This document shows positions 36,288 to 43,818 of a stretch of DNA of 64,000 bases, one piece after another (the stretch's first letter is position 1; every line of letters begins with the position of its first letter). Source of the stretch: Caulobacteraceae bacterium (GTDB taxonomy: Bacteria > Pseudomonadota > Alphaproteobacteria > Caulobacterales > Aquidulcibacteraceae). Both the position numbers and the translations under genes were made by a program. The stretch lies in assembly GCA_016703335.1 (NCBI GenBank), contig JADJCG010000004.1, forward strand, positions 124,001 through 188,000. Direction: 5' to 3'. The notes under the pieces are model-generated. The model did not search any database. It was not told the origin of the DNA and saw nothing but the letters and a program-made list of their open reading frames with translations.

Positions 36288-36956
36288 ATGAGCGCCAACG
36301 AGTTCAAGCTCAACGCCGACGAACAGCCGTTCGATAAACCCGACGCCGAGAAGCCGAAGGCGACGCGTCCGCGCGACGCGGCGACGTTGATACTCGTGCG
36401 CGGCGGCCGCGAAGTGATGATGGGCCAACGCTCGAAGGGCCACGTCTTCATGCCAGACAAATGGGTGTTTCCGGGCGGGCGCGTCGATCCGGGCGATGCC
36501 CGCGCCAAGGCAGCGACCGAACTCACTGCCGAGACCGAGGCGCTTCTCAAAAAGGGCACGCTCAGCCGCCGGCCAGTCCGGGCGTTTGCCCTGGCCGCGA
36601 CCCGAGAAACCCTCGAAGAGACGGGCCTAAGCGTCGGCGGACCCTCGGGCCCCGAGCTGGATAAGCTGAGTTTCGTCGCCCGAGCCATTACGCCGCCCTA
36701 CCGCCCGCGCAGGTTTGACGCCCGGTTTTTCATGGCCGACGCCGAGGCGGTTTTGGCCGACGACAAGCCCGCCGAGGGCGCAGAATTGCTGCATGTACGG
36801 TGGTTTAGCCTGGCCGACGCCAATGCCCTGGACCTCCCTTCGATCACCCGATTTGTGCTTAAAGAGGTCGAAGCGCGCCTAGCTGGGGAGGCGGTTCAGC
36901 CCCCATTCCTGCGCTGGAGCCGCGGCGCGCACTCTTTAGAGCGGCTTACGAGTTGA
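36288..36956 (+). CDS. NUDIX hydrolase
   Basis: The 222-residue protein carries a NUDIX box spread around GGRVDPGDA and AATRETLEETGLSVGG (the REx2EE core is RETLEE). It starts with an acidic Lys-rich tail, then DAATLILVRGGREVMMGQRS and DKWVFPGGRVD. The insertion between GGRVD and the box (about 30 residues) is typical of the RNA-CoA/NUDT7-19-like branch. It probably hydrolyses a CoA or nucleotide derivative; substrate uncertain. Confidence 0.88.
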   Translation: MSANEFKLNADEQPFDKPDAEKPKATRPRDAATLILVRGGREVMMGQRSKGHVFMPDKWVFPGGRVDPGDARAKAATELTAETEALLKKGTLSRRPVRAFALAATRETLEETGLSVGGPSGPELDKLSFVARAITPPYRPRRFDARFFMADAEAVLADDKPAEGAELLHVRWFSLADANALDLPSITRFVLKEVEARLAGEAVQPPFLRWSRGAHSLERLTS

Positions 36957-37019
36957 CTTATGCGGGTTCGCCCCTATTTTCCGCCGCTTCCTTGAACCTA
37001 GAGAATTCCGAGCCCGACC

Positions 37020-37187
37020 ATGGCTAAGCCGACAGTTATCAAGATCCGTCTGAACTCTTCGGCGGACACGGGCTATTTCTACGTGACGAAGAAGAACCCG
37101 CGCACGAAGACGGAAAAGTTGAAGTTCAACAAGTACGATCCGATTGCGAAAAAGCACGTCGAATTCGTCGAAGGTAAGATTAAGTAA
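37020..37187 (+). CDS. rpmG: 50S ribosomal protein L33
   Basis: The 55-residue protein is a standard L33: AKPTVIKIRLNSSADTGYFY, VTKKNPRTKTEKLKFNKYDP and HVEFVEGKIK. This form lacks the Cys pairs of the zinc-binding L33 paralogue. ATG 37020 stands alone between the NUDIX gene and a terminator. Confidence 0.97.
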   Translation: MAKPTVIKIRLNSSADTGYFYVTKKNPRTKTEKLKFNKYDPIAKKHVEFVEGKIK

Positions 37188-37216
37188 GCACGCGCGTTAG
37201 CGCTGCCGAAGTGATG

Positions 37217-37245
37217 GGGCGTGGGCTTGGGTCCGCGCCCTTTTT
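37217..37245 (+). terminator. Rho-independent terminator of rpmG
   Basis: A GGGCG/CGCCC stem with an additional inner pairing is followed by TTTTT, 30 bases after the rpmG stop and just ahead of the convergent thioesterase stop. Confidence 0.65.
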
Positions 37246-37252
37246 GCTGCGC

Positions 37253-37672
37253 TCACTTCGGATAGAGGATCATCTGCGTGCAGCGGAAGAGCGCGATGGT
37301 TTTGCCCGTCGCTTCCGCTTTCACGACAGCATCCCAAACCTGCGTCGTGCGTCCGCCATGTGTGAGGTTAGCTTCGACGCTGACGCCGCCTTCGCGCGTG
37401 GTGCCGAGAAAGTTCGACTTCAACTCAATGGTGGTGAAGTTCAGCGCGCCCTCGGGACGCGAGATGATGCAGCCATAGCCGCAGGCGCTATCGGCCAGAG
37501 CAATGACGCTCGCGGCATGGAGGAACGTGTTCGGCGCGAGGTGATGCGGCTTCACGTCGAAGCGGCCTTTGATGAAACCAGGGCGCGCTTCGACCCATTC
37601 GAGGCCAAGGTGATCGGGCAGGAAGCCCTGTTGTCGTTCTGTCAGTTGCTGAACGTAATTTGGTTCGCTCAT
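37253..37672 (-). CDS. PaaI-type hotdog thioesterase
   Basis: The 139 residues from ATG 37672 form one hotdog fold: ARPGFIKGRFDVKPHHLAPN, TFLHAASVIALADSACGYGC (the central helix with the Asp) and FTTIELKSNFLGTTREGGV. These enzymes cut acyl-CoA thioesters, often phenylacetyl- or 4-hydroxybenzoyl-type. The extra residues of the longer open frame upstream overlap the divergent CinA gene and are not used. Confidence 0.85.
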   Translation of the reverse strand: MSEPNYVQQLTERQQGFLPDHLGLEWVEARPGFIKGRFDVKPHHLAPNTFLHAASVIALADSACGYGCIISRPEGALNFTTIELKSNFLGTTREGGVSVEANLTHGGRTTQVWDAVVKAEATGKTIALFRCTQMILYPK

Positions 37673-37705
37673 CCGACGCCTCCAATTTTGTGTTAGTATG
37701 CGCGG

Positions 37706-38473
37706 ATGACGCAACGCCAAGTCAAAGCCGCCGTTCTGCTCATCGGAGATGAGCTGCTCTCGGGGCGCACACAAGACATCAACCTGCAAGCGATCGCGAA
37801 ATACCTGGCGCCGCTTGGTGTGCAAGTTGCGGAAGCACGTGTGGTGGCGGATATTCCGGAAGCAATCGTCGCCGCGGTGAACACCTTACGCGCAACGTAC
37901 GATTATGTGTTCACCACCGGTGGTATCGGTCCAACGCATGATGACAAGACGGCTGACGCTGTCGCCGCGGCGTTCGGCGTCGGGATCGATGTGCGCGAGG
38001 ATGCGCGAGCCATTCTGGAGGCGCACTACAAGGGACGCACTAGCCTAAACGAGTCGCGCTTGCGGATGGCGCGTATTCCTGATGGCGCAGTGCTGATCGA
38101 CAACCCCGTCTCGAAAGCGCCCGGCTTCCAGCTCGGCAACGTGTTCGTGATGGCGGGCGTGCCGTCGATCATGCGCGGCATGTTGCAAGATATTGGTCAT
38201 CGTATCGAAGGCGGCGCCATCGTGAGCGCGCGCACGGTGCGCGCTAAGGGTGTGCCCGAGGGCGACATCGCGGACGCGCTCGGCGAACTTGAGAGCGCCA
38301 CCAACGGCCTTGTGTCCTTCGGTTCGTACCCGTGGTTCACGCAAGAGGGCTTTGGCGTGCATCTCGTCGCGCGTTCGGCTGATCCGGTTGCACTTGAAAA
38401 GGCGGTGTCGGATCTCATGCAAATGATCCGCGCGCGCGGGGCCGAGCCCGAAGAAGTCGCTGATCCTAGCTGA
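37706..38473 (+). CDS. CinA N-terminal (MoaB/Mog-type) domain protein
   Basis: The 255-residue protein is the molybdopterin-binding-like domain of CinA alone: VKAAVLLIGDELLSGRTQDI, FTTGGIGPTHDDKTADAVA and LRMARIPDGAVLIDNPVSKA, AGVPSIMRGMLQDI. The C-terminal nicotinamide-nucleotide amidase domain of full CinA is absent, as usual in alphaproteobacteria, where it is a separate gene. Stop overlaps the end of the convergent DUF1345 gene by eight bases. Exact function unknown; COG1058 members hydrolyse ADP-ribose-type compounds. Confidence 0.88.
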   Translation: MTQRQVKAAVLLIGDELLSGRTQDINLQAIAKYLAPLGVQVAEARVVADIPEAIVAAVNTLRATYDYVFTTGGIGPTHDDKTADAVAAAFGVGIDVREDARAILEAHYKGRTSLNESRLRMARIPDGAVLIDNPVSKAPGFQLGNVFVMAGVPSIMRGMLQDIGHRIEGGAIVSARTVRAKGVPEGDIADALGELESATNGLVSFGSYPWFTQEGFGVHLVARSADPVALEKAVSDLMQMIRARGAEPEEVADPS

Positions 38474-39128
38474 ACAAGCCGGCGGCGAGATTGATCGTCA
38501 GCGCCAAGATCACGGTGTTGAACAGGAATGCCAACACGCCGTGGAGCGTGACGATGCGGCGGATCGGTTTTGCGGAGATTTGAATGTCGGCCGTTTGCGA
38601 GGCGACACCGATGACGATGGCAAAGTGGAAGAAGTCGGCAAAGTCCGGATCATCGCTGCCGGGAAAGATGAGCCCTTTGCGAATGCCCCCATCATCGGCG
38701 GGGCCGTAGAATTCGTGCGCGTAGTGTTTGGCAAAGCTGGTGTGTACGAACAGCCACGAAAGCGCGATGGTCGCGAAGACGAACGCTACGTGTGCGTTCT
38801 TCGTCATGCCAGGCTCGAGCTTGGACTGAAGTTCGAGGACAATCGCTGTTAGGCTCGCGAGCACGCCTGCAATCGAAACGAACAGCACAAAGTAGCGCCC
38901 TTCATCAACTTCCGCGGCGTGTTCAATCATGTTCTGGGAGGTGATGCTGCGCGTCTGCCACCAAATCGCGATCAGATAAATCGCGACGGCCGCGTCCCAA
39001 GCGATGAGCATACGGGTGAGGTCTGCGAAGTCGTGGCCGCTAAGGGCGAGAACAACATGCAAAACCAAGCCCACCGCGAGTGCGAGCATCAGCGGCGTGT
39101 GGCGCCAGAGTGCGCGCAGCCAAGCCAT
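38466..39128 (-). CDS. DUF1345 membrane protein
   Basis: The protein (220 residues from ATG 39128) has five or six transmembrane helices: PLMLALAVGLVLHVVLAL, MLIAWDAAVAIYLIAIWW, YFVLFVSIAGVLASLTAIVL, VAFVFATIALSWLFVHTSFA and IVTLHGVLAFLFNTVILALT. The family hallmark YAHEFYGPADDGG with FPGSDDPDFADFFHFAIVIG is present. The start overlaps the GNAT stop, so both form one unit. Function unknown. Confidence 0.88.
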   Translation of the reverse strand: MAWLRALWRHTPLMLALAVGLVLHVVLALSGHDFADLTRMLIAWDAAVAIYLIAIWWQTRSITSQNMIEHAAEVDEGRYFVLFVSIAGVLASLTAIVLELQSKLEPGMTKNAHVAFVFATIALSWLFVHTSFAKHYAHEFYGPADDGGIRKGLIFPGSDDPDFADFFHFAIVIGVASQTADIQISAKPIRRIVTLHGVLAFLFNTVILALTINLAAGLFS

Positions 39129-39808
39129 CAGCTTCGCGCCCACACGGCGTGAATGACTTCACAACGTGGCTTGAAACCAAGGCTCTCATAAAGTGCGATG
39201 GCGCCCGTGTTGTCGGCATAAGTGTGAAGGAACGGGGTCGCGCCATCTGCGATGATACGCGCGCCTACGGTACGCATGAGCGCTGCGCCGTAGCCGCGTC
39301 CGCGATAGTCGGGGTGCGTGCACACTGCGCTGATCTCGATGAACTCGTCCGTGCGCAAACGTTCACCCGCCATCGCGATGAGCTTGCCGTTGTCGCGAAT
39401 GCCGACGAACCGGCCCAGTGCGTGTGTGCGCGTTCGGAAGGGCCCAGGGCGGGTGAGTGTCGCCAACTCCAACATCTCGGCGGCGTGCGCATCGCTGAGG
39501 TGTTCAATGGCGAACCTCTTTTCGCCTTTGGTTAGACCCTGCGCCACCATCTGCAAGCCGAGCGCGCTCATTGTCACGGTCACGCCGGGCGGTGCTTGCG
39601 GCGGCGCCGCCTGCAAAAGCGAGATGTCGCCCTCGGCGGGGACCATCGCGCCAAGCGACGCGACGGCCTGCGCCGATGCGTCGATGGCGGCGGCAAATGG
39701 GCTGACATCGGCGTTGAAGCGCTTGGCCTCGTTGCCACCCTCTCCAAAATGAGCCAGGCGCGAGGATAGCGCGCTCCAGATTGGGTTATCGAGGGGATGG
39801 CCGCTCAC
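39128..39808 (-). CDS. GNAT family N-acetyltransferase
   Basis: The 226-residue protein has an N-terminal half typical of FR47-like acetyltransferases and a C-terminal GNAT core: GRFVGIRDNGKLIAMAGERL, EISAVCTHPDYRGRGYGAAL (acetyl-CoA pyrophosphate loop RGRGYG) and YADNTGAIALYESLGFKPRC. The substrate is unknown. GTG 39808 overlaps the stop of the small gene upstream (GTGA). Confidence 0.9.
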   Translation of the reverse strand: MSGHPLDNPIWSALSSRLAHFGEGGNEAKRFNADVSPFAAAIDASAQAVASLGAMVPAEGDISLLQAAPPQAPPGVTVTMSALGLQMVAQGLTKGEKRFAIEHLSDAHAAEMLELATLTRPGPFRTRTHALGRFVGIRDNGKLIAMAGERLRTDEFIEISAVCTHPDYRGRGYGAALMRTVGARIIADGATPFLHTYADNTGAIALYESLGFKPRCEVIHAVWARS

Positions 39809-40040
39809 GCGAGCTTCTTATCGTCCACTGCAGCGTCGAGCAAAGGCCCGCCGCCAGAGAGGAGCGCGGCGACGCCTTGGCGCCGCCGCGTAGGTCACGA
39901 AGGGGGTGGTGCTGCGGTACAGTTCGCTGGCAGGAAGACGCGCCCCAGAGATCCGTGCGGCGGTGAGAACTGGGTCGACACCGCCGCACATGCCCGCAGC
40001 CCCACCCGAGCTTGGAATAATCCACCAGGCGGCGTTTCAC
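39805..40040 (-). CDS. Small hypothetical protein upstream of GNAT, frameshifted
   Basis: GTG 40040 gives KRRLVDYSKLGWG. After a shift near 40000 the next frame reads AAGMCGGVDPVLTAARISGA and RLPASELYRSTTP, and a third ends GPLLDAAVDDKKLA before TGA at 39805. The stop overlaps the GNAT start, which supports a real, coupled gene. About 78 residues. Family not recognised and the exact joins are uncertain. Confidence 0.4.
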
Positions 40041-40062
40041 GCATTTGGGTGATACGGTTGCG

Positions 40063-40806
40063 TCAGAGGCGCCAGTCGACGGCGTCCGAAGTTGTCGCGC
40101 CAGCGCGGCGGCGGAGCTCGTCGCGCAACCATTCGAGGTTGAGGATCAGGATTTCGCGCCGGGCTTGCTGGATGACGCCGTTATTTGCGAGCGCGCGCAG
40201 CTCGCGGTTGACCGCCTCGCGTTGTGCGCCGACCGTCGCGGCGATGCCTTCGTGCGTCGGCGCTTGGCGGATCAGAATGCCTTGTTCGACGTGCTCACCC
40301 GTCGATGCGAGCCGCAGCAGCTCGGCATAGACGCGAAAGCGCATCTCGAGCGCCGCGAGTTCGAAAACGCGATCGGTGAGCGCGACCACGTTGCGCGCGA
40401 GGTGGGCGGCCACAGCCGTCGCGAACGCTCCGTTCTTGCCCATAAGGTCCAAGAAGGCGTCGGTCGGGCATTCCGCAATCAGACCGTCGGTCTCGGCTAC
40501 GATCCGCAGCGATCTTGGCGTTTCTGTCAAAGCTGCGATTTCGCCGAAATGGCTCCCCGGGAGAAGTTGGCGAATGGCTACCTGGCGGCCGAACGCCGTC
40601 TGGAGCTTAGCGTTGAATGTGCCCTCAATCGCGAAGAAGACTTGTGTTCCCCGGTCGAGGTGCGAAACAACTTCCTCGCCCAGCCTGACCCGGCGCCAGG
40701 TGAGCCGCTGCGCCAGCGCATCCAGGCTCGGCGCATCGACGACGGACAGGATCTTCACGTGACGCAGCCGCGCGCGCGCCGTCTCCGGGGAAAGTGTCTC
40801 ATCCAT
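40063..40806 (-). CDS. Crp/Fnr family transcriptional regulator
   Basis: From ATG 40806 the protein has 247 residues: a cyclic-nucleotide-binding-like domain (LGEEVVSHLDRGTQVFFAIE, LLPGSHFGEIAALTETPRSL), a dimer helix, and a Crp-type winged helix (HEGIAATVGAQREAVNREL, LRALANNGVIQQARREILIL). No Cys cluster for an Fe-S centre is seen, so it is not an Fnr oxygen sensor. Divergent from the LuxR-type regulator of the borosin-like cluster; the 128 bases between could serve both. Confidence 0.9.
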   Translation of the reverse strand: MDETLSPETARARLRHVKILSVVDAPSLDALAQRLTWRRVRLGEEVVSHLDRGTQVFFAIEGTFNAKLQTAFGRQVAIRQLLPGSHFGEIAALTETPRSLRIVAETDGLIAECPTDAFLDLMGKNGAFATAVAAHLARNVVALTDRVFELAALEMRFRVYAELLRLASTGEHVEQGILIRQAPTHEGIAATVGAQREAVNRELRALANNGVIQQARREILILNLEWLRDELRRRAGATTSDAVDWRL

Positions 40807-40934
40807 CGCAATTGCACCTTCGCTTACTTTCCGCGTCCGCGCCACACGGCCCCCATGTGTGCGCAATTTCACATGGCGGGAGGTCGCGGTCTTCGAGGAC
40901 ATAGCCAGGAGGGCGAGTTCGGAGACAACGCAGC

Positions 40935-41927
40935 ATGCTCGGAATCGATGCTTGGATGCATGCCGCGACGCGCGGCGAGGATTGGGGCGTGCCACTGCGG
41001 GAAAGCGCGCGGGCCCTAAACGCGCGCTCGATACTGCTCGTCAGCGCCGACTTGGGCCCAGGAATGACGACCTACACTGTCGAGCGGCAGTTAAACCCGG
41101 CCTTTGTCCGTATTTGCAAAGCGGCATCGCCGCAGGCGTCCTCTGACGTGCTCTCGCGCGCAGAACCGGATGTGGGGCAGGTGACGTGGACACAAGTTCA
41201 AGGCGCTACGCCGGGTGATCTGACATTCTTCGCGCTTTCGGACGCGCCTTTGGATCGGACTTTGTTCCGCGCCACAGCTTTGGTGGCGGCGAACGCTGTT
41301 GCCACGCGGGCAAAGCTGCAAGCGGTGCGCGCGACGTCGGCGCTCAAAACCGCCGCGTTCGATCAATTATCGTTCGGCATGGTGATCGTTGATCGCCACG
41401 TTCGCATCGTGGAAAGCAACGAAGCTTTTGGCACGTTACTTACGCGCGCTGACGGGTTGAGCGTTAGCCAGGAAAAGCTGATCTGCCGAGAGCCGAGCGA
41501 TCAAGCTGCGCTCGCCAGCGCCGTCGGTCGTGCTCTCGCGGGCGAGCTCAGTGCCGCAATCTTGAAGATTCACCGCGCTCAAGGCGCGCAACCATATGTT
41601 CTGAGGATTGTCGCGCCACGCGGGGAAGCAAGCGCCCGCGATCACTGTTTGCTGATGATCGTGGACCCGGACGAAGCGCCGTCCACGGGATCAGATATCT
41701 GGCGCGCGATGTTCGATCTGACCGAATGCGAACTGATCATCGCAGAAGGCTTGGTCTCAGGCCGACGCATCAACGACATCGCCAGTGAGCGCGGCGTTTC
41801 GATCGAAACCGTGCGCTCGCAGACGAAGCGGATGTTCGAGCGTCTCAACGTCTCGAGCCAAGCGGAAGCAGCTGCGCGGCTCAGCCGCACAGCGCCGTTT
41901 AGGCTTACACCACTACCCACATCTTAA
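40935..41927 (+). CDS. LuxR-family regulator with PAS-like domain
   Basis: The 330 residues consist of an N-terminal sensory part (IDAWMHAATRGEDWGVPLRE), a PAS-like middle (about 150-250: AFDQLSFGMVIVDRHVRIVE, SNEAFGTLL) and a C-terminal LuxR helix-turn-helix (FDLTECELIIAEGLVSGRRI, ERGVSIETVRSQTKRMFERL). It has no response-regulator receiver domain, so the signal is likely a small molecule or redox state. Same strand and 78 bases ahead of the flavin oxidase gene, hence the likely regulator of the RiPP-like cluster. Confidence 0.8.
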   Translation: MLGIDAWMHAATRGEDWGVPLRESARALNARSILLVSADLGPGMTTYTVERQLNPAFVRICKAASPQASSDVLSRAEPDVGQVTWTQVQGATPGDLTFFALSDAPLDRTLFRATALVAANAVATRAKLQAVRATSALKTAAFDQLSFGMVIVDRHVRIVESNEAFGTLLTRADGLSVSQEKLICREPSDQAALASAVGRALAGELSAAILKIHRAQGAQPYVLRIVAPRGEASARDHCLLMIVDPDEAPSTGSDIWRAMFDLTECELIIAEGLVSGRRINDIASERGVSIETVRSQTKRMFERLNVSSQAEAAARLSRTAPFRLTPLPTS

Positions 41928-41995
41928 AGTTGCATTAATATTGTAGCACACGCATAAGTTGCATGATAAGAAGTTCCCGACCTTAAGTTGGTCGG
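41927..41995 (+). promoter_or_regulatory. Control region of the borosin-like cluster: AAGTTGCAT direct repeats and a leader hairpin
   Basis: Two exact AAGTTGCAT copies (41927-41935, 41956-41964) start 29 bases apart in a distinctly AT-rich stretch. A 6-bp hairpin CCGACC/GGTCGG (41977-41995) sits ten bases before the oxidase ATG. The repeats are candidates for LuxR-type regulator binding; the hairpin could control translation. No proof of either. Confidence 0.45.
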
Positions 41996-42005
41996 AGCTT
42001 CGTGC

Positions 42006-43613
42006 ATGTTGGATATCGCGATCGTTGGCGGTGGAGTGGCAGGCGCCTATTGCGCCTATCGACTCGCAAACACGCGGCGTGTGGCGCTCTTTGAAGCCAG
42101 TGACCGCATCGGCGGCCGCCTCTGGTCTGTGCCCCTGAAGAGCAGGGCCGGACCGGCGGAGATCGGCGGAATGTATTTCCGCAGCAACCAGTACAACGTG
42201 CGGAGCTTGATCGAGCATCTGGCGCTGCCGTGGGAGCCGGTCGAGTTCACGCGCGCGGGGCAGTTTGTCCGCGGGACAAGTTTCCCGGACGCAGATTTTG
42301 CGTCGCCCACTCTGCCGTTCAACCTGCTGCCATCGGAGCGGAAAAGCGGGCCGGCAGCGCTGCTCGTGCACACGCTTGAGCAGGTTGTGCCCGGCTGCAC
42401 CGACCTATGGCCAATCAATCGAACGGATGGCCGCTCGGCCCAGGCGACGTTCCAAAACTTGCGCGCCGTTCGTCACAACGGGCGGCTTTTGCATGAGCAT
42501 AGCCTTTGGAATGTGCTCGCCGACGTCATCAGCACGGAGGCGCACGCTCTGCTCGCCGCAACGCTTGGCGCTGCTTTGCTCTTCCGGAATATCAACGCCT
42601 TCGACGGTGTCTGGGGGCTTTTGCATGAATTGGGTGATGGACGCGGCCTTCGTTTGAAGGACGGCTACCAGCAGCTTCCGATAGAATTGGTGCGGCGCGC
42701 TGAGGAAGAGGGCGTTGACGTCAAGCCGCAGCACCGCTTGCGCGGGATCGAGCGGCACGGTGAGGGTTTTGCGCTCACATTTGAGGTTGCTGGCCGTGCT
42801 GAAGTCGTGCGGCATGCGCGGCACGTGATCTTAGCGATGCCGCAGCGCGCGTTGCAGTTAGTTCAATTCGATTCTGCGCTGTTCAACGATTCTGGCGCGT
42901 TCGCGAGCATGCGCGACGGCGTGGTGGCGCCGATGCGTTCGTGCAAAGTGTTTCTCGCCTACGAGAAAGCTTGGTGGCCCGAAGAGCGGGGTGATGCCGC
43001 GCACGTATCGGCGCGCTACACCGATCTGCCGATGCAGCAATGCTATTATTTCGGGCGCAACGCACCCGATGCTGCGGCGCTGCTCATGGCGGCTTACGCC
43101 GATGATGTGTCGGCGCTGTTCTGGGCTCAATTCGCCGATCGCTCCGATCGCTTCGCGTCTGCCGCTGTCGACCCGTGCGATAGCGAAGCGATGCGCGTTT
43201 CGGATGCGCTTGTCACGTCTTTGCGTCGCCAACTCGGCAAGATGCACGGCGGCGACATTGCGCCTGCGCCTGACGGCGCACTCTATTTCGACTGGGGACG
43301 TGATCCCTATGGCGGCGCCTGGCACGCGTGGGCGCCGCATGTCGAAAGCTGGAAAATTCGGCCCCGTATGCGCCAGCCGAATCCGCGTCTCGACCTTTTT
43401 ATCTGTGGCGAGGCGTACTCTCAGCGTAACGGCTGGGTAGAAGGCGCAATCAACTCAGCAGAACGTACGCTCGAACGGCTTGGTCTCAGTCGGCCAAGCT
43501 GGATCTCCGATCCTGATTTCCAGTTCGAGACGGACGATGAAGGAGTAGCAGATGTCAACGGCAACTCTCCAAATGTTCAACGCACTGTCACAAGACATGG
43601 CGCTGCAGCGTAG
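42006..43613 (+). CDS. FAD-dependent flavin amine oxidase-like enzyme
   Basis: From ATG 42006 the protein has 535 residues. The FAD-binding GxGxxG motif is IAIVGGGVAGAYCAYRLA, followed by LFEASDRIGGRLWSVP (the GGR motif of amine oxidases), a KDGYQQLPIELVRRAEEEGV segment and a C-terminal flavin segment LFICGEAYSQRNGWVEGAIN. The family oxidises C-N or C-C bonds of amines, amino acids or carotenoid-like substrates. The gene directly precedes and overlaps the precursor peptide gene. A role in modifying the peptide or its amine terminus is plausible but unproven. The last ~20 residues overlap the peptide's ribosome site; the true stop may lie slightly earlier. Confidence 0.82.
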   Translation: MLDIAIVGGGVAGAYCAYRLANTRRVALFEASDRIGGRLWSVPLKSRAGPAEIGGMYFRSNQYNVRSLIEHLALPWEPVEFTRAGQFVRGTSFPDADFASPTLPFNLLPSERKSGPAALLVHTLEQVVPGCTDLWPINRTDGRSAQATFQNLRAVRHNGRLLHEHSLWNVLADVISTEAHALLAATLGAALLFRNINAFDGVWGLLHELGDGRGLRLKDGYQQLPIELVRRAEEEGVDVKPQHRLRGIERHGEGFALTFEVAGRAEVVRHARHVILAMPQRALQLVQFDSALFNDSGAFASMRDGVVAPMRSCKVFLAYEKAWWPEERGDAAHVSARYTDLPMQQCYYFGRNAPDAAALLMAAYADDVSALFWAQFADRSDRFASAAVDPCDSEAMRVSDALVTSLRRQLGKMHGGDIAPAPDGALYFDWGRDPYGGAWHAWAPHVESWKIRPRMRQPNPRLDLFICGEAYSQRNGWVEGAINSAERTLERLGLSRPSWISDPDFQFETDDEGVADVNGNSPNVQRTVTRHGAAA

Positions 43614-43776
43614 CTTCAAGGACGACATGACAAGCGTCATGCGGGCCTTTGGGCTCGGCCAAGCGGAGCAAGATGCGCTGAAGTCCGGCAACGCCGGCAA
43701 AATCAAGACGGAGCTAAATGGCGCGGAGCCGCTATGCTTCCTCATCGGACTGAGCATAGGGTTCAGCGGCAAGTAG
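43552..43776 (+). CDS. Putative borosin-type RiPP precursor peptide
   Basis: The 74-residue peptide follows an AAGGAG site. Residues 1-55 look like the LigA/borosin-binding leader: a helix FNALSQDMALQRSFKDDMTS, the VMRAFGLGQAEQDALKSG part in the style of MRAHGLT..., and KIKTEL. The C-terminus (AEPLCFLIGLSIGFSGK, about 58-74) is small and hydrophobic, as expected for an N-methylated core. SonA of Shewanella has the same layout. It sits between the oxidase and the regulator, with the methyltransferase 2.8 kb downstream. The precursor call is an inference from layout and partner; one Cys (62) is in the core. Confidence 0.72.
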   Translation: MSTATLQMFNALSQDMALQRSFKDDMTSVMRAFGLGQAEQDALKSGNAGKIKTELNGAEPLCFLIGLSIGFSGK

Positions 43777-43818
43777 GCGCCTGGCCCTTCCGGCGGCTCC
43801 TCTTCTCGGGAGATCGTG

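Noticed and set aside
39797..41019. Forward open frames (177 and 324 codons) over the Crp/Fnr gene
   Set aside because: They run opposite a gene with complete Crp motifs and show no domain of their own.
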